In this document: piece after piece, positions 51,701 through 63,700 of the stretch
Numbering within the stretch: the stretch's first letter is position 1
How the letters are laid out: each line of letters begins with the position of its first letter
DNA from: Bombyx mori
Lineage: Eukaryota > Arthropoda > Insecta > Lepidoptera > Bombycidae
Reading direction: 5' to 3'
DNA length: 64,000 nt
Assembly: GCF_030269925.1 (NCBI RefSeq)
Contig: NC_085116.1
Location: 13,330,001-13,394,000 of the forward strand
Program-made: the position numbers and the translations under genes
Notes under the pieces: generated by a model
The model's database searches: none
What the model was told of the DNA's origin: nothing
Seen by the model: the letters and a program-made list of their open reading frames with translations, nothing else

Positions 51701-54700
51701 GGCCTCTGGGCAATAGTCACAGGGGCATCGCTCCTTCTCTCCCGTTGTGTTACGGCGGGAGAGATTGAGCGACGCGGACCAAAACCAGCACCGGGGGCTA
51801 CACGCTCTCCTCCCCCTTCACCTGCTGAAGGGTGGTTCTTCTGGAGATGCGTGGGCCTCCACTTTTTTCCCTTTTCTTTGTTACTTTATTGTTTTGTTTT
51901 TACTGTCCCTTGGTTATTTTTATTGATCTTAAGTTTTACCCTGTCTCTTTCTCTTCTTTTGTTTCCGTTCATTGTTTTATTTTACACGCTTTTCTATTCT
52001 TCTTCGCCTGTGGTTTTATTTTGTTTTATTTGGTTTTATTTTCATCTTCTTTCCCTCTCATACCCAATTCTAAGCTCTGACACCCGGCGAGAGAATGAAT
52101 GGCTGGTGGGGGACCAGTCGTTAGGGTGTCCCAGGGAACCGTACCCCGGGTTAAAAAAATAAATAAAAATTTATGTAATGGCCAGTTTAAAAAAGTTATT
52201 ACCCCAGGAGGGTACCTCCCGCTCAGCGGGAGGAGAATCCCTCCGTGTGGCCGACTCGTCGGACGCACGCTGCCCCACGTATTCTGGGGGGGGCAAAAAC
52301 TGCCTAGACGTCAGGTCCGGGAAGGACGGAGTTCAAAAGAAGAAAATTATGTCCGAGAAGGACCCTGAAGTAAGCTCCTTAAGAGCCGATGTCGTGTCGG
52401 ACAACGATATGGCCACAGTTGGTTCGGCCCAGTCGTCGACCCATTCGTCGCCCACACGACGACGGCGGAAAAGGGTGCTCAATATAAGCTCGGACGGGCT
52501 GAGTAGCAGCTCCGGCTCGGAGGCTCAGGATCCGACAGGTGTGAAGCCCAGAGCAGTCACGCCGTCAAAGCGTGGACGGGGACGCCCTGCGACCACAGGG
52601 CAGTACGTTGGCATGGCCGCTGCCAGGCAAGCGTACCTCAAGGCACAAAAAGAGGAGAAGGAGCTCACTGAGAGCGCGCGCACCACACGCCACAAGAGGA
52701 GAGTGGCTGAAGGGTCTGTCCCTAAGCCCGATGCCGAGCGTAGGCTCCATCAAAGTGCAGAGGTGGCCCTGATGGTCGCCGCCAAATCCAGCAGCCCGAA
52801 GGGCACGTACGTGCGTGCACTGAAGGAGTTGGCAGTCACTGTCAAGGAGGCCACGGAGGACCTTGTGGGCTACACCGCAGCCGAAGAGGCTAAGAGACTG
52901 CGAGCGGTCAACGTCAAGCAGGAGCAGGAGATCCTGCAACTGCGTAAGGAGCTCGATGAAGTTAGAAGGGAGTTGGCGAGGGTTTCGCAGGTGCTAGCGT
53001 TGCCCACATCGACTGCGACCCCGGCCCCGAACACCAAGGAGGAAGAGGAGGAGTTGCGCCTACAGCGCATTATGCGAGCTGTCGGCACTATGCTCGACGC
53101 TCGCTTTGAAGGGCTGGAGGCACGGCTTCTACCGGAGCCCCGAATGCGACCACCGCTAGCGGCGGACAAGCAGAGGAGCCGGGAAGAATCGTCTAATCCC
53201 CCTGTCGTCGTTGACGCTGCACCGGATGCGGCACCGTCATCAGTGCCACCGATGACATTGGCGAAAAAGAGGATGCGTGGCCCCAAGAGAAGTGTCACCG
53301 CGCAAGCGGCTTCATCCGAAACGCACACCTTCCTCCCGGCTCCAGCTTCTATGATCGAGAGCTGGTCAACGGTCACCCGTAGGGGTGCTCGACCGAGGGA
53401 GGAAGCAGTGAGGACAGTTCCAGCGGCAGCTATCGCTGAAGCGGAAAGGAAAGATCGGTCTTCTGTAAAGAGGAAAGAGAAGAAGCTGCGCCCTCCACGC
53501 ACTCAGGCCGTTGTCCTCAAGCTGCAACCAGAGGCCGTGGAAAGAGGACTCACGTACCGCACTGTACTCGCCGAAGCGAGGGCCAAGGTAGATCCTGGGG
53601 CACTTGGAATACCCATCCAGCGCATCCGGTCTGCAGTGACTGGGTCTAAGGTGCTGGTAGTGGAAGGTGCAGACCAGAGCGCCAAGGCCGATCTCCTGGC
53701 CCAAAAGCTTCGTGAGGTTCTGCCCGCAGAAGGGGTCATAGTGACCAGGCCAGTAACGACTGCAGCCATCCGCATCAGCGGACTGGACGACTCCCTGATG
53801 CCGGAGGAACTTACCGCGGAGCTTGCCCGGATTGGCGAATGCGCTCCTGATGCGGTGAAGATCGGAGACATCAAGTATGGCCCAGGCGGGATGGGTCAAG
53901 TATTGGTCCGGTTGCCCGTCGTTGCCACGATGAAGGTTCTCGCCGTTCCAAAACTGAGGGTTGGTTGGAGCGTGCTCCGCGCTTGTTTGTTAGAGGCTAA
54001 GAAGCTACAGTGCTTCCGATGCCATGAGCTAGGGCACGTGAGCGCCCGATGTCCTTCGTCGGTCGACCGCAGCCGGGATTGTTATCGGTGCGGCCAGACC
54101 GGCCACGTAGCGGCCGACTGCTCTCTTGCACCACACTGCGCTGTATGTACCGCTGCCGGCAGACCGGCGGACCATGTCTCCGGGAGCAAGGCTTGTGCCA
54201 AGTCCCCGAGACCGAGACTTAGAAGAGGAACTTCCGCTGCACTTGAAAATGCACGGAGGCAGCCCGGTACGGCTATGGAGACATCGAATGGCGTCCTGCT
54301 ATGACAGGTGTCCTTCGATTCCTGCAGGGGAATCTCAACCATTGCGCCAGAGCTCAGGACCTTTTGTTCCAGAGCATGGCGGAGGGGTTGACCCATCTTG
54401 CGGTGGTCGCCGAGCCGTATCGGGTCCCTTCGAGCCCCGATTGGGCGGCCGATTTGGAGGGCCGAGTGGCAATCATCCGGCGTTGTTGTGTGGGTGCTCC
54501 GCCTACGTTTGCCGTTGTTGAAAGAGGTCGCGGCTTCGTTGCCGTTCTCTGGGCCGAGATATTCGTGTTGGGAGTGTACTTTTCCCCAAACAGGACGCTC
54601 GCCGAGTTTGAGGTTTTCCTCAGCGAGCTCAGCCGCGTCGTTGGAAGGTCGCACTTCCGACGGATTCTCGTTCTAGGTGACCTAAATGCCAAGTCATTGT

Positions 54701-57700
54701 CTTGGGGTTCCTCTAGGACGTGCCCCAGAGGTAGAGCGGTGGAGGAGTGGCTGGTCGGAAGCGGTCTCCTCATCCTCAATCGCGGTACGGAACTCACATG
54801 CGTGCGACGTTTGGGCGGATCCGTGGTGGACGTTACATTCGCCACGCCTGACGTCGCATATCGCGTACGCGGTTGGGCGGTGATGGTTGGCGAGGAGACC
54901 CTCTCCGACCACCGTTACATCCGATTCAGTGTCGCCGCGACCCCGGTGGGTTCTGTTCGGGGCTTTTCCTTGCCCATCAGTGGCAGCGCTAGGGGTCCTC
55001 GTTGGGCCCAGAAGCGCCTCAACATCGAGCGGTTGCGTGAGGCGGCCATAGTGCAGGCGTGGCGTCTTGACTCGCTTGGCGAGCCAGCAGACGTGTGCGA
55101 GGGGGTGGAGCGTCTGCGCGAGGCAATGTCACGGGTGTGTGACGCTGCTATGCCTCGCGTGAGAGCTCTCGCTCCTAAGCGCCAAGTTCATTGGTGGACC
55201 GAGGAGATCGCCAGCCAGCGCCGGCTATGCGATATTAGTCGTCGCACATACCAGCGATATCGACGACGAAGAACGCGCCGGGACCCCAACGAGGAGGACC
55301 GCCTGTACGAAGTGTACAGGACGGCGATAAGAACCCTGCGCTTGGCTATCGGGGAGGCGAAGGAGGCCGCCTGGAACGACCTACTGGCCTCGCTGGACCG
55401 TGACCCGTGGGGGCGGCCCTACAGGCTGGCGCGTAATGCGCTTCGCCGTTGGGCTCCTCCCGCAACCAGCACCCTGCCGCCGGAAACATTGCAGCGGGTA
55501 GTCGGGGGTCTGTTTCCCGATTTATCCGGGACGGCCTTCGTCCCCCCTGTGATGACAATGGCGCGGATTGCTGATAGCGAAGAGCTTGAGGACGTCTCCC
55601 AGGTGGAGTTCGATTTGGCTGTGCAGAGGATGGATCTCGTCCCAAGCGTGGGCGCTCGCCTTGACAGGTGACGGCTTGGGGCCTGCCCTCCAAGGGCTAT
55701 TCAGCAGGTGCCTCCGTGAGGGCAGGTTCCCAGAGCCATGGAAGACTGGTCGGCTTGTCCTTATTCCTAAGGAAGGCCGGCCACGTGACGAGCCAAGCGG
55801 GTACCGCCCAATCGTCGTGCTGGACGAGGCTGGTAAGCTCCTCGAGCGCATCGTCGCCAGTCGCCTCGTCCAGCACCTCGAAAGCGTTGGGCCTGACCTG
55901 GCTCCTAACCAATATGGTTTCCGGAGAGGTCGCTCCACCATGGACGCGGTCTTGCGCGTCCGCCACCTCTCCCATCGTGCGTGCTCCGAGGGGGGCGTGT
56001 TGTTGGCTGTGTCGATTGATATCGCCAACGCCTTCAACACGATCCCTTGGAGCACGATCGTGGAATCGCTCCGGTTTCACCACGTCCCCCCTAGTCTCCG
56101 GACCCTGATAGAGGATTACCTCTCAGGGCGAAATGTAGTCTTCCCCGAGAGGAGGGGGTGGGGACGGAAAGCGGTGTCGTGCGGGGTCCCGCAGGGGTCG
56201 GTACTGGGACCACTCCTGTGGGACATCGGTTTCGACTGGGTCCTGCGCGGTGCTAGCCTGCGTGGCGTCGACGTAGTGTGCTATGCCGACGACACGCTGG
56301 TGACGGCCCGCGGAGCCGACTACAGAGCCGCAGCGATCCTTGCGACGGCGGCGGTCTCCACCGTCGTTAGTCGCATTCGGAGATTAGGTCTTGAGGTGGC
56401 CCTCCGCAAGTCCGAAGCGGTGTGCTTTCACCCAGTCCGGAGGGGACCTCCTCCGGGAGCGAATCTCATAGTCGGCGGAGTATCGATCGCTGTCCAGCCG
56501 AAGCTCAAATATTTGGGCCTTGTGCTGGACAGTCGATGGCGCTTCGACCACCACTTTGGTGAGTTAGTCCCGAAGCTGCTGGGGATGGCGGGCGCACTAG
56601 CCCGTCTTCTCCCCAACGTCGGTGGTTGCAGCGCCGGCGTCCGGCGTCTGTACCTGGGGGTCGTGCGCAGTATGGCTTTGTACGGCGCTCCCGTGTGGTC
56701 GCCCGCACTCTCTGCGCGCAATGCAGCTTTGCTGCTACGAGCGCAACGGGTGCTCGCGGTGAGAGTCATCAGGGGGTACCGTACGATCTCCCGGGAGGTC
56801 GCCTGCGCCCTCGCCGGTTCCCTTCCTTGGGATCTCGAGGCTGAGGTAGCAGCTGCGGTATACCGGCGCAGAACACAGTCCCTGAGTCGGGGACGGACGC
56901 CCGGCCCGTCGGCTGTCGGTCGGTGGAGGCGTGCTGCGCGTCATCTGGCGTACGCCAAGTGGAGGGAGCGGTTGCTGGAGGAGCTTGGCCAAACTTCAGT
57001 CACTCGCCGACGCACCCTCGAGGCCCTGGTGCCCGTGCTGGAGGCATGGTCAGATAGACGACACGGCGTGCTCTCCTTCCACTTAACGCAGGTCCTCTCG
57101 GGGCATGGTTGCTTCGGGAGGTACCTGTGGAAGGTCTGCAGGAGAGAGCCACATCCGGGTTGCCACCAGTGCGGGCATCCGGACGATGACGCTCAGCATG
57201 CACTCGAAGCGTGCCCGCGTTGGGAGCGCTCGCGGCGAGACCTCATCGCGGTGCTGGGGAGAGACCTCTCCTTGCGGGCTGTCATCGCCCGCATGCTAGA
57301 GGACCAGAATTCTTGGGAGGCCATGACCAGGTTTTGCGACCTGGTCATGGCGTTCCGTGAGGCTGAGGAGCGCGAAAGGGAGTGGGATCCCTCTTCGGCT
57401 TCACAGCGAAGAAGGCGGAGTGGGCGGCACGGGCGCGAAGCTCCCGTTCATCTCCCGTAGGGGCTGTCGGGTGCCGGGTGCGGGGGTGCCCGGTACTCGG
57501 CTGTTGGTCCGGTGGTGAGGCGGCGCAAGGTGGCTCCTGTGCACCGCTCACGGTGTGTCTCCGAGACGACGTCCTGCGGGATTTTCCCGGGGATGGAGTG
57601 CCGTCCTATTAACAGGATGGGTACCGGCGACGGCGAGCCTTCGGCGCGCACTGTGCGGTACCGTGGGTTTCGTGGAGTCGGAGTGGTGGGGCTCGATGGG

Positions 57701-60700
57701 GTTTAGTCGGTAGTCGTTCTGCGGGGCAAGTGCTTCGCGCGCCTTTTTCAAGGCGTAGTCTCCTGTGAGAAATTGGGGGAGGTGAAGGACCTCGGCTCTT
57801 CTCTTCTCCCCTTCTTTCTCTCAGGAGGCGCCGGAGTCCGACATAACCCGGTCCGTTACCCCCCTCGACCGGGTATCCGTAAATGGATTCCCCAGCGTTA
57901 AAAAAAAAAAAAAAAAAAAAAAAAGGTCAGCTCACGGGCTCAACCTGAAAGAATTGCTAACACTAGCCCTAACAAGAGCAATGCTTCGATTAATCTACTA
58001 CCGAAACGGAGCCGCGACCAACTGAGAAGATTCGACTCAGTGGGTTCTGTCTTTTTCGACGTGACAACGTCTTATAATTCGATGGAGCCGGCTGCACGCA
58101 CGAAAAAACATAACTCATACGGCATTACCTCGCTCTGAGGCGTTCCATTTAAGGCTTGAAGTGCAAGCGAGAGCGCGCAACGAGCGACAAAGAGGCACAA
58201 TCGGCCTCCGCGTTCGGCAGCGTTCGACATCTGTCTCTCTCCTACTTGAGTGAGCGATGCATCCGCGTGGACAGCTGCTATACAATAATACATTAACATG
58301 TTTTCGTCAATTTAAAATTATCGTTGTAAAAAAAAATACATAATTGTATTTATGCGTACAAATAATGCGACTTTTATTTATATGATATTTTTTTATTTTT
58401 TTAGAAATTTAGAACGGTACATTTATTAATGGCTATTTTTGAAACCAGGGGCTCAGCTGAGCCACTGGTCATCACTGACTGTATTGATATTTTGTTTGAA
58501 GAAGGGCTCAGAAAACAAACAAAAAGGGGATTGTTCCAAAACACTCAGTAAAAAGTGATACTTTACGAAGACCTTATTACTAAGAACACTTTAAGCTTAT
58601 TGGAAACTGAAACTGAAATATTAATTTAATTATGGTTTCATTTTTTATGATTTTTATTAAGTAATTAATTATCTTATCATCAGAATAGGACTAACTGTGC
58701 TTCTATTGATGAATTTAGAAATATTAAAGTGAAGATATTACCGCGTGAAATACAGAAAACATTCTAAACCAGTTTAGGTCATCAACCTCGTAGATGAATC
58801 GTGAAATGATTTGTCTGGGAATAATCAGATCCCTAAGAATAAGTTTAAAATGATTCTCACGAAAATTGCCATACAAAAAAAAACTATCGTCTGATGAAAT
58901 TAGGGTTGTAAAATAATATAATAATTTTACAAATAATAATTTTACAAAATAATATAATTATTTTACAACCCTAATTTTTATTTAAACACGGTACGGTAAT
59001 AGTGCTGAGGGCGTAACATAGGTTAGTAACACTGTAGTACTAGATATTGGAATAGCCAGGGCGTTTATAATAATTATCTGATATCGGTGGGACCTTGCGG
59101 AGACTTATGTAAGGGCGCGGTAATGTGTAATGTAAATTAAGTGTGACAAAATAAATACATTATTAAACACAAAACATGTCATATAACGTAAACAAATGAT
59201 AAATAAAAAATAAAATTATAATTGTATTAATAAAATATTTCAGTAGTTTGTGAAAAAATTAATTTTTTTGTTTATAATTTCGGTTAAGGTAATTTTTTAT
59301 CTGATCATTAAAAAAGACAGTACAATCTAAAATATATTTTGTTGTATTATAAATAACAATGAAAATTCAATGAACAGCTCCGTGGCTGATTTGCATAGGT
59401 TCTCGTTAAGTCCTTGTTTTCAACTGACCTCAACATTAACACTTTAACTACATACGCGTGTAATAACCAGATGAATAAACAGCTAACAATGTGCTATTTG
59501 ACGTTTGCGTAATATAAGACGGTCTCTATATTATCATACGAGTATTTAGTACATGACTTGACATTTAGTGTCTACTGGGCCAATTTGTTAATGTGGCGCT
59601 CACTTTGGGCAAAAGCGGTTTTACTATACGCTCCACTACACTTATGTACGTAAAACCCAAAATTCACTAAATAATGTAATACTATATACACGATAAAGGC
59701 AAGATCATTGACAAAACGGGTGATATTGCTCGGTAGACCGACGCGGCGACGGTAAGAATGCTGTTCGGAACTTGTAAATGTCGTAAGCGAGATTCAGATA
59801 TCTATCAAATATCTTGTGGTCTGTGATGGCTACCCGACACAAATACAATTTTTTTTATTCCTTCAATATTGAATTCTTATGTGAAAACGTGTTAAATTAA
59901 CGTATTTATTTAGAAAATTTACCTGGATTTACCTCAAGGTACCGGCTTTAGAATTTGAACGTATCGCAAACGTAGCGTTGACATGAATACGCCAGGTCTC
60001 TTGCCTTTATAAGGCCGACACTTGATAAACTCTATCAATATTAAGCCAACGATCCTACCGATCAATTGCTTGTATCCGTGTTGTAATGCTTTGAACAAAT
60101 GCCGGCTTGAGATGGCGTATACCGGTCATCGTTCTCGTCGAACCCGTCGCTTGCGACGAAGGGCTCGGCGAGTAAATTAACCCATAGACACAGTCCACTG
60201 AGCTTTTCGCCGGACCTCCTCAGTGGGTCGCGTTTCCGATCCGGCGGTAGATTCTGCGAAGCACGGCTCTTGCTAGGGTTCGTGTTAGCAACCACCTCAA
60301 ATTTTAGCCCCGTGAGCTCACCTACTAGCTCGGCGAATCTAGAATAACCCCGCGAGGTTACTAGAATAGGTAGGAAAAAAAAGATGGCGTATAACTTACA
60401 TGCTTGATTAATCAAAAAGATCGTCATCAAAATTAGCTGATATAGCTCGATTTTGCCACTAACCGGACACTTAAATCGACGCTGAAGTTCAGTCCTATCG
60501 ACAGTATTACGTCCATTGACATCGATGATAATTATCTCACAATACAGCAACGCAAATATCGACAAACCATATTTGTAAACCGAGGCATAATAAATAGCCA
60601 CGTCAAGTTAGAGCAGGAAATTTTTTACAAAAATATTGTGAGCATGTTTTTTGGGAAAAACATGCATAAAATTACAATTTTAAGATATCTAATTCGAATT

Positions 60701-63700
60701 TTATAGTAAACTAGCTGACCCGGCAGACTTCGTAGTGCCTCGATCGATAAATAAAAGACATAAATTTAATTTTATTCCGACATTTTTCATATTTATCTAC
60801 CTTTTAAACCTTCTCTGGACTTCCACAAATAATTCAAGACCAAAATTAGCCAAATCGGTCCAGCCGTTCTCGAGTTTTAGCGAGACTAACGAACAGCAAT
60901 TCATTTATATATATATATATAGATTTTAAATGTTTAATTCCGGTAAGACACTATTTCGATCAAACAATTCAATTACTAATTAAATTAGATGTAGTTTTAC
61001 GCGCGCTTGAAAATAATCTTTTAATTGATTCGGTGGTGTAATAGTTAGCACCTCCGACTGTTGTGCCAAGGGTCGTGGATTCGATTCCCACATCGGGCAA
61101 ACATTCGTGTGACGAACAGATTGCTCTTTGTCTGGGTGTTTATTATCTATTTATGTATATATTTACATGTATGTAAGAATGTATGTATGTCAGTCTCTGG
61201 CATCCATAGCATTTCTCTTCTCAGTCGTACACTCCTAGTTATGTATGTCTTATTGCTTAGTTGGTACTACCGTGTATAAGTAGGCAGCTTCCTTATTTCG
61301 ATGGTAATAAATTATATTCACTACAATAGTATTATATGAATCCTAAGTTCGTTTGAAGTCGTCGTGGCCTAAAGGTTAAGACGTCCGGTGCATTCGGATC
61401 TAGCGATGCACCGATGTTCGAATCCCGCAGGCGGGTACCAATTTTTCTAATGAAATACGTACTTAACAATTGTTCACGATTGACTTACACGGTGAAGGAA
61501 TAACATCGTGTAAATCAAACCCGCAAAAATTATAATTTGCGTAATTACTGGTGGAAGGACCTCTTGTGAGTCCGCACGGGTAGGTACCACCGCCCCGCCT
61601 ATTTCGGCCGTGAAGCAGTAATGCGTTTCGGTTTGAAGGGTGGGGCAGCCGTTGTAACTATACTGAGACCTTAGAACTTATATCTCAAAGTGGGTGGCGC
61701 ATTTACGTTGTAGATGTCTATGGGCTCCAGTAACCACTTAATATCAGGTGGGCTGTGAGCTCGTCCACACATCTTAGCTATAAAAAATAAATAAAAAAAA
61801 ACATATTATTTACAAAATCTATTTTTAATAAACTACTTCAAAATCACTACGGCGCTTTCAAATAGAACGTATTTGTTTTTTTTTTCTTGATTCTATTTTT
61901 ACAACACGCTGTATAGTCTGTAGTTAGACACTATTTATGTTGCACATATATTTAGTGTGTCTGTTTATCTTCAAGAATTATGATGACACATTGAAATATT
62001 AGGAGTATTGGACGGAAGCTGCGGTCATTTAACGGTTACGATATTAGTCGAAACTATAAAAAAATTTGGTGAACGAACAGTCCAATGACCAAGGGACTAG
62101 CTAACGTATTATATTCGAAAATTTAAATCATTATGTGGGTGATTATTACTATGTGGGTGACTTTCGAGGAAAATATGAAAGAATCTTTGTTGATTTGCAC
62201 GCGTTACTGCGTTTAAAATTTAGTTGTTTATTATTATAATACACTCGGTAAACAAAGTCCGCCTAATTTTATTTGTTGCAGACGTAATGTTTGATAACCG
62301 AATATCGAACTCAGTGGGGTTTAACGGGAGATGTCTTTATACAGCAAAGACCGGTTATGGGCCGAGTTAAAACTACTATTACTTATGGGTTTAATTATGT
62401 CTGCGACTCGCGAAAACCGAAGATAATGCTTTTTGAAGTATGAAGATGCTTTTTTCCACGTTTTCGCTTAAAATTGACGATTACTAGAATCCACGGAACG
62501 TTAGCACTGTGTCTTAAGATTGAAGTATTTATTAGATTTGCAGAATGACTAGCATAGTGAAATGATTAGTATAATTACTTTAAACTTTATAAACTTTATA
62601 TAGGATTGTGGTACATAATTATTCTGGCTGGTTCTACCAAAGAAAAGAGAGTCGATGAATATCATTCGAGTTGAATCTTTTAACAAGCGTGTTATGTTGA
62701 TGTTTAGATTGTAATAAATTTTATGTGTTTCAAATCGTTTCGATATATGTAGTTGTGAGGGGTCATAGGCAGTATAAGTGGATCGAGATGTCCGGTGTCC
62801 AAATTCTTTCGTATTGCTTACACATGCATATAAAACGCTTTCTATTAAACTCCAAACTTACAGACCCAAATATTAATGTAAGTGTAAAATGAATTTTTAC
62901 AATGAACGAAGTGTGTAATGAATTCGGGATTCTTTTGAACAGTCACGGTAGACAACGGTCTGGCGGTGTCGCTGGTATTTACACAGGTGGATGTTTTACT
63001 CGTCTGCCTACTACTAAAAATATTCTGTCCAAAATTTCACTAATTTTACGAAATCAAGATGTTCATAATATTTTCATTTTTTCTTCATATCACTAAAATA
63101 GTTCCATAAGTAATTGAAACTTAATTACTTGAGATAATTTAATTACTTACCTATAGGAAATTTACCGATATTAATATTACGTTAGTGTTGTTTAATTTAC
63201 TTGTCCCAAGAAATATCGAAGTATGCAAATTACTAATAATTTCTTATTAAGAACTTAATATACTACCAGGAAATTCATCAATAGCGTTCTCAATTAGCGT
63301 ATGAAGATATATTTTGGTGAAATATTTAAATAGTGAGTGGACACATTTTTATAAACAAAAGATTTGAAAACAAACAAAAACCGGAGCCTCGTTAGAGCTA
63401 ATACAAAACGAGATGTTTGTCATTCCTCATTTATATTCTCGCGGTTCATAAAAAGTCTCGTGTGTTGTGCTTAACATTTTTAGAAACGAAATAAAAACAA
63501 AAGGTACTCACAAAATGAGTGACTTCATTGATCCGGGAGTGAAGCGTGTCGAAGTTCTCGTCGTGAGCTACATGGTTCTTTAGTCTTATCGGTTGAGGAA
63601 CTTTTATACGAAGATTTGGCTTCACTTGTTTCTGATTACTGTCAACTTTCAACTCAACACTTTCACCACTAAAAGGGCACGTAGCCGAAACGAAATGCCC

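Larger units (their letters stand above)
51596..57923 (+). mobile_element. Non-LTR retrotransposon, R1-clade-like, near full length
   Basis: 6.3-kb GC-rich element with a 5' UTR (51596-52177), ORF1, ORF2 overlapping by ATGA, a 3' UTR and a 24-nt A tail. It is flanked by a 14-bp direct repeat AGGTCAGCTCACGG at 51582-51595 and 57924-57937. ORF order, three CCHC fingers in ORF1, an APE-type endonuclease and a C-terminal CCHC in ORF2 fit the R1 clade, which includes R1, TRAS, SART and Waldo (family knowledge). Flanks are neither rDNA nor TTAGG repeats but SINE K. It lies in NOS intron 1, opposite in strand. The 5' start is placed by the duplication. The base composition contrasts sharply with the AT-rich surroundings. 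Confidence 0.88.

Noticed and set aside
52565..57751. Many long antisense and overlapping open frames in the GC-rich block
   Set aside because: Shadows of the retrotransposon ORFs in high-GC sequence; none has known motifs.
51596..57923. Possible bacterial or viral insertion because of high GC and long ORFs
   Set aside because: ORF content (CCHC Gag-like, APE endonuclease, RT with YADD, A tail, target duplication) is that of an insect non-LTR retrotransposon.
51596..57923. Identity as TRAS or SART telomeric element
   Set aside because: Flanks are not TTAGG repeats; only clade-level similarity is supported.
61029..61101. Functional tRNA gene
   Set aside because: Has pol III boxes but no proper acceptor and anticodon stems; it is a SINE head.
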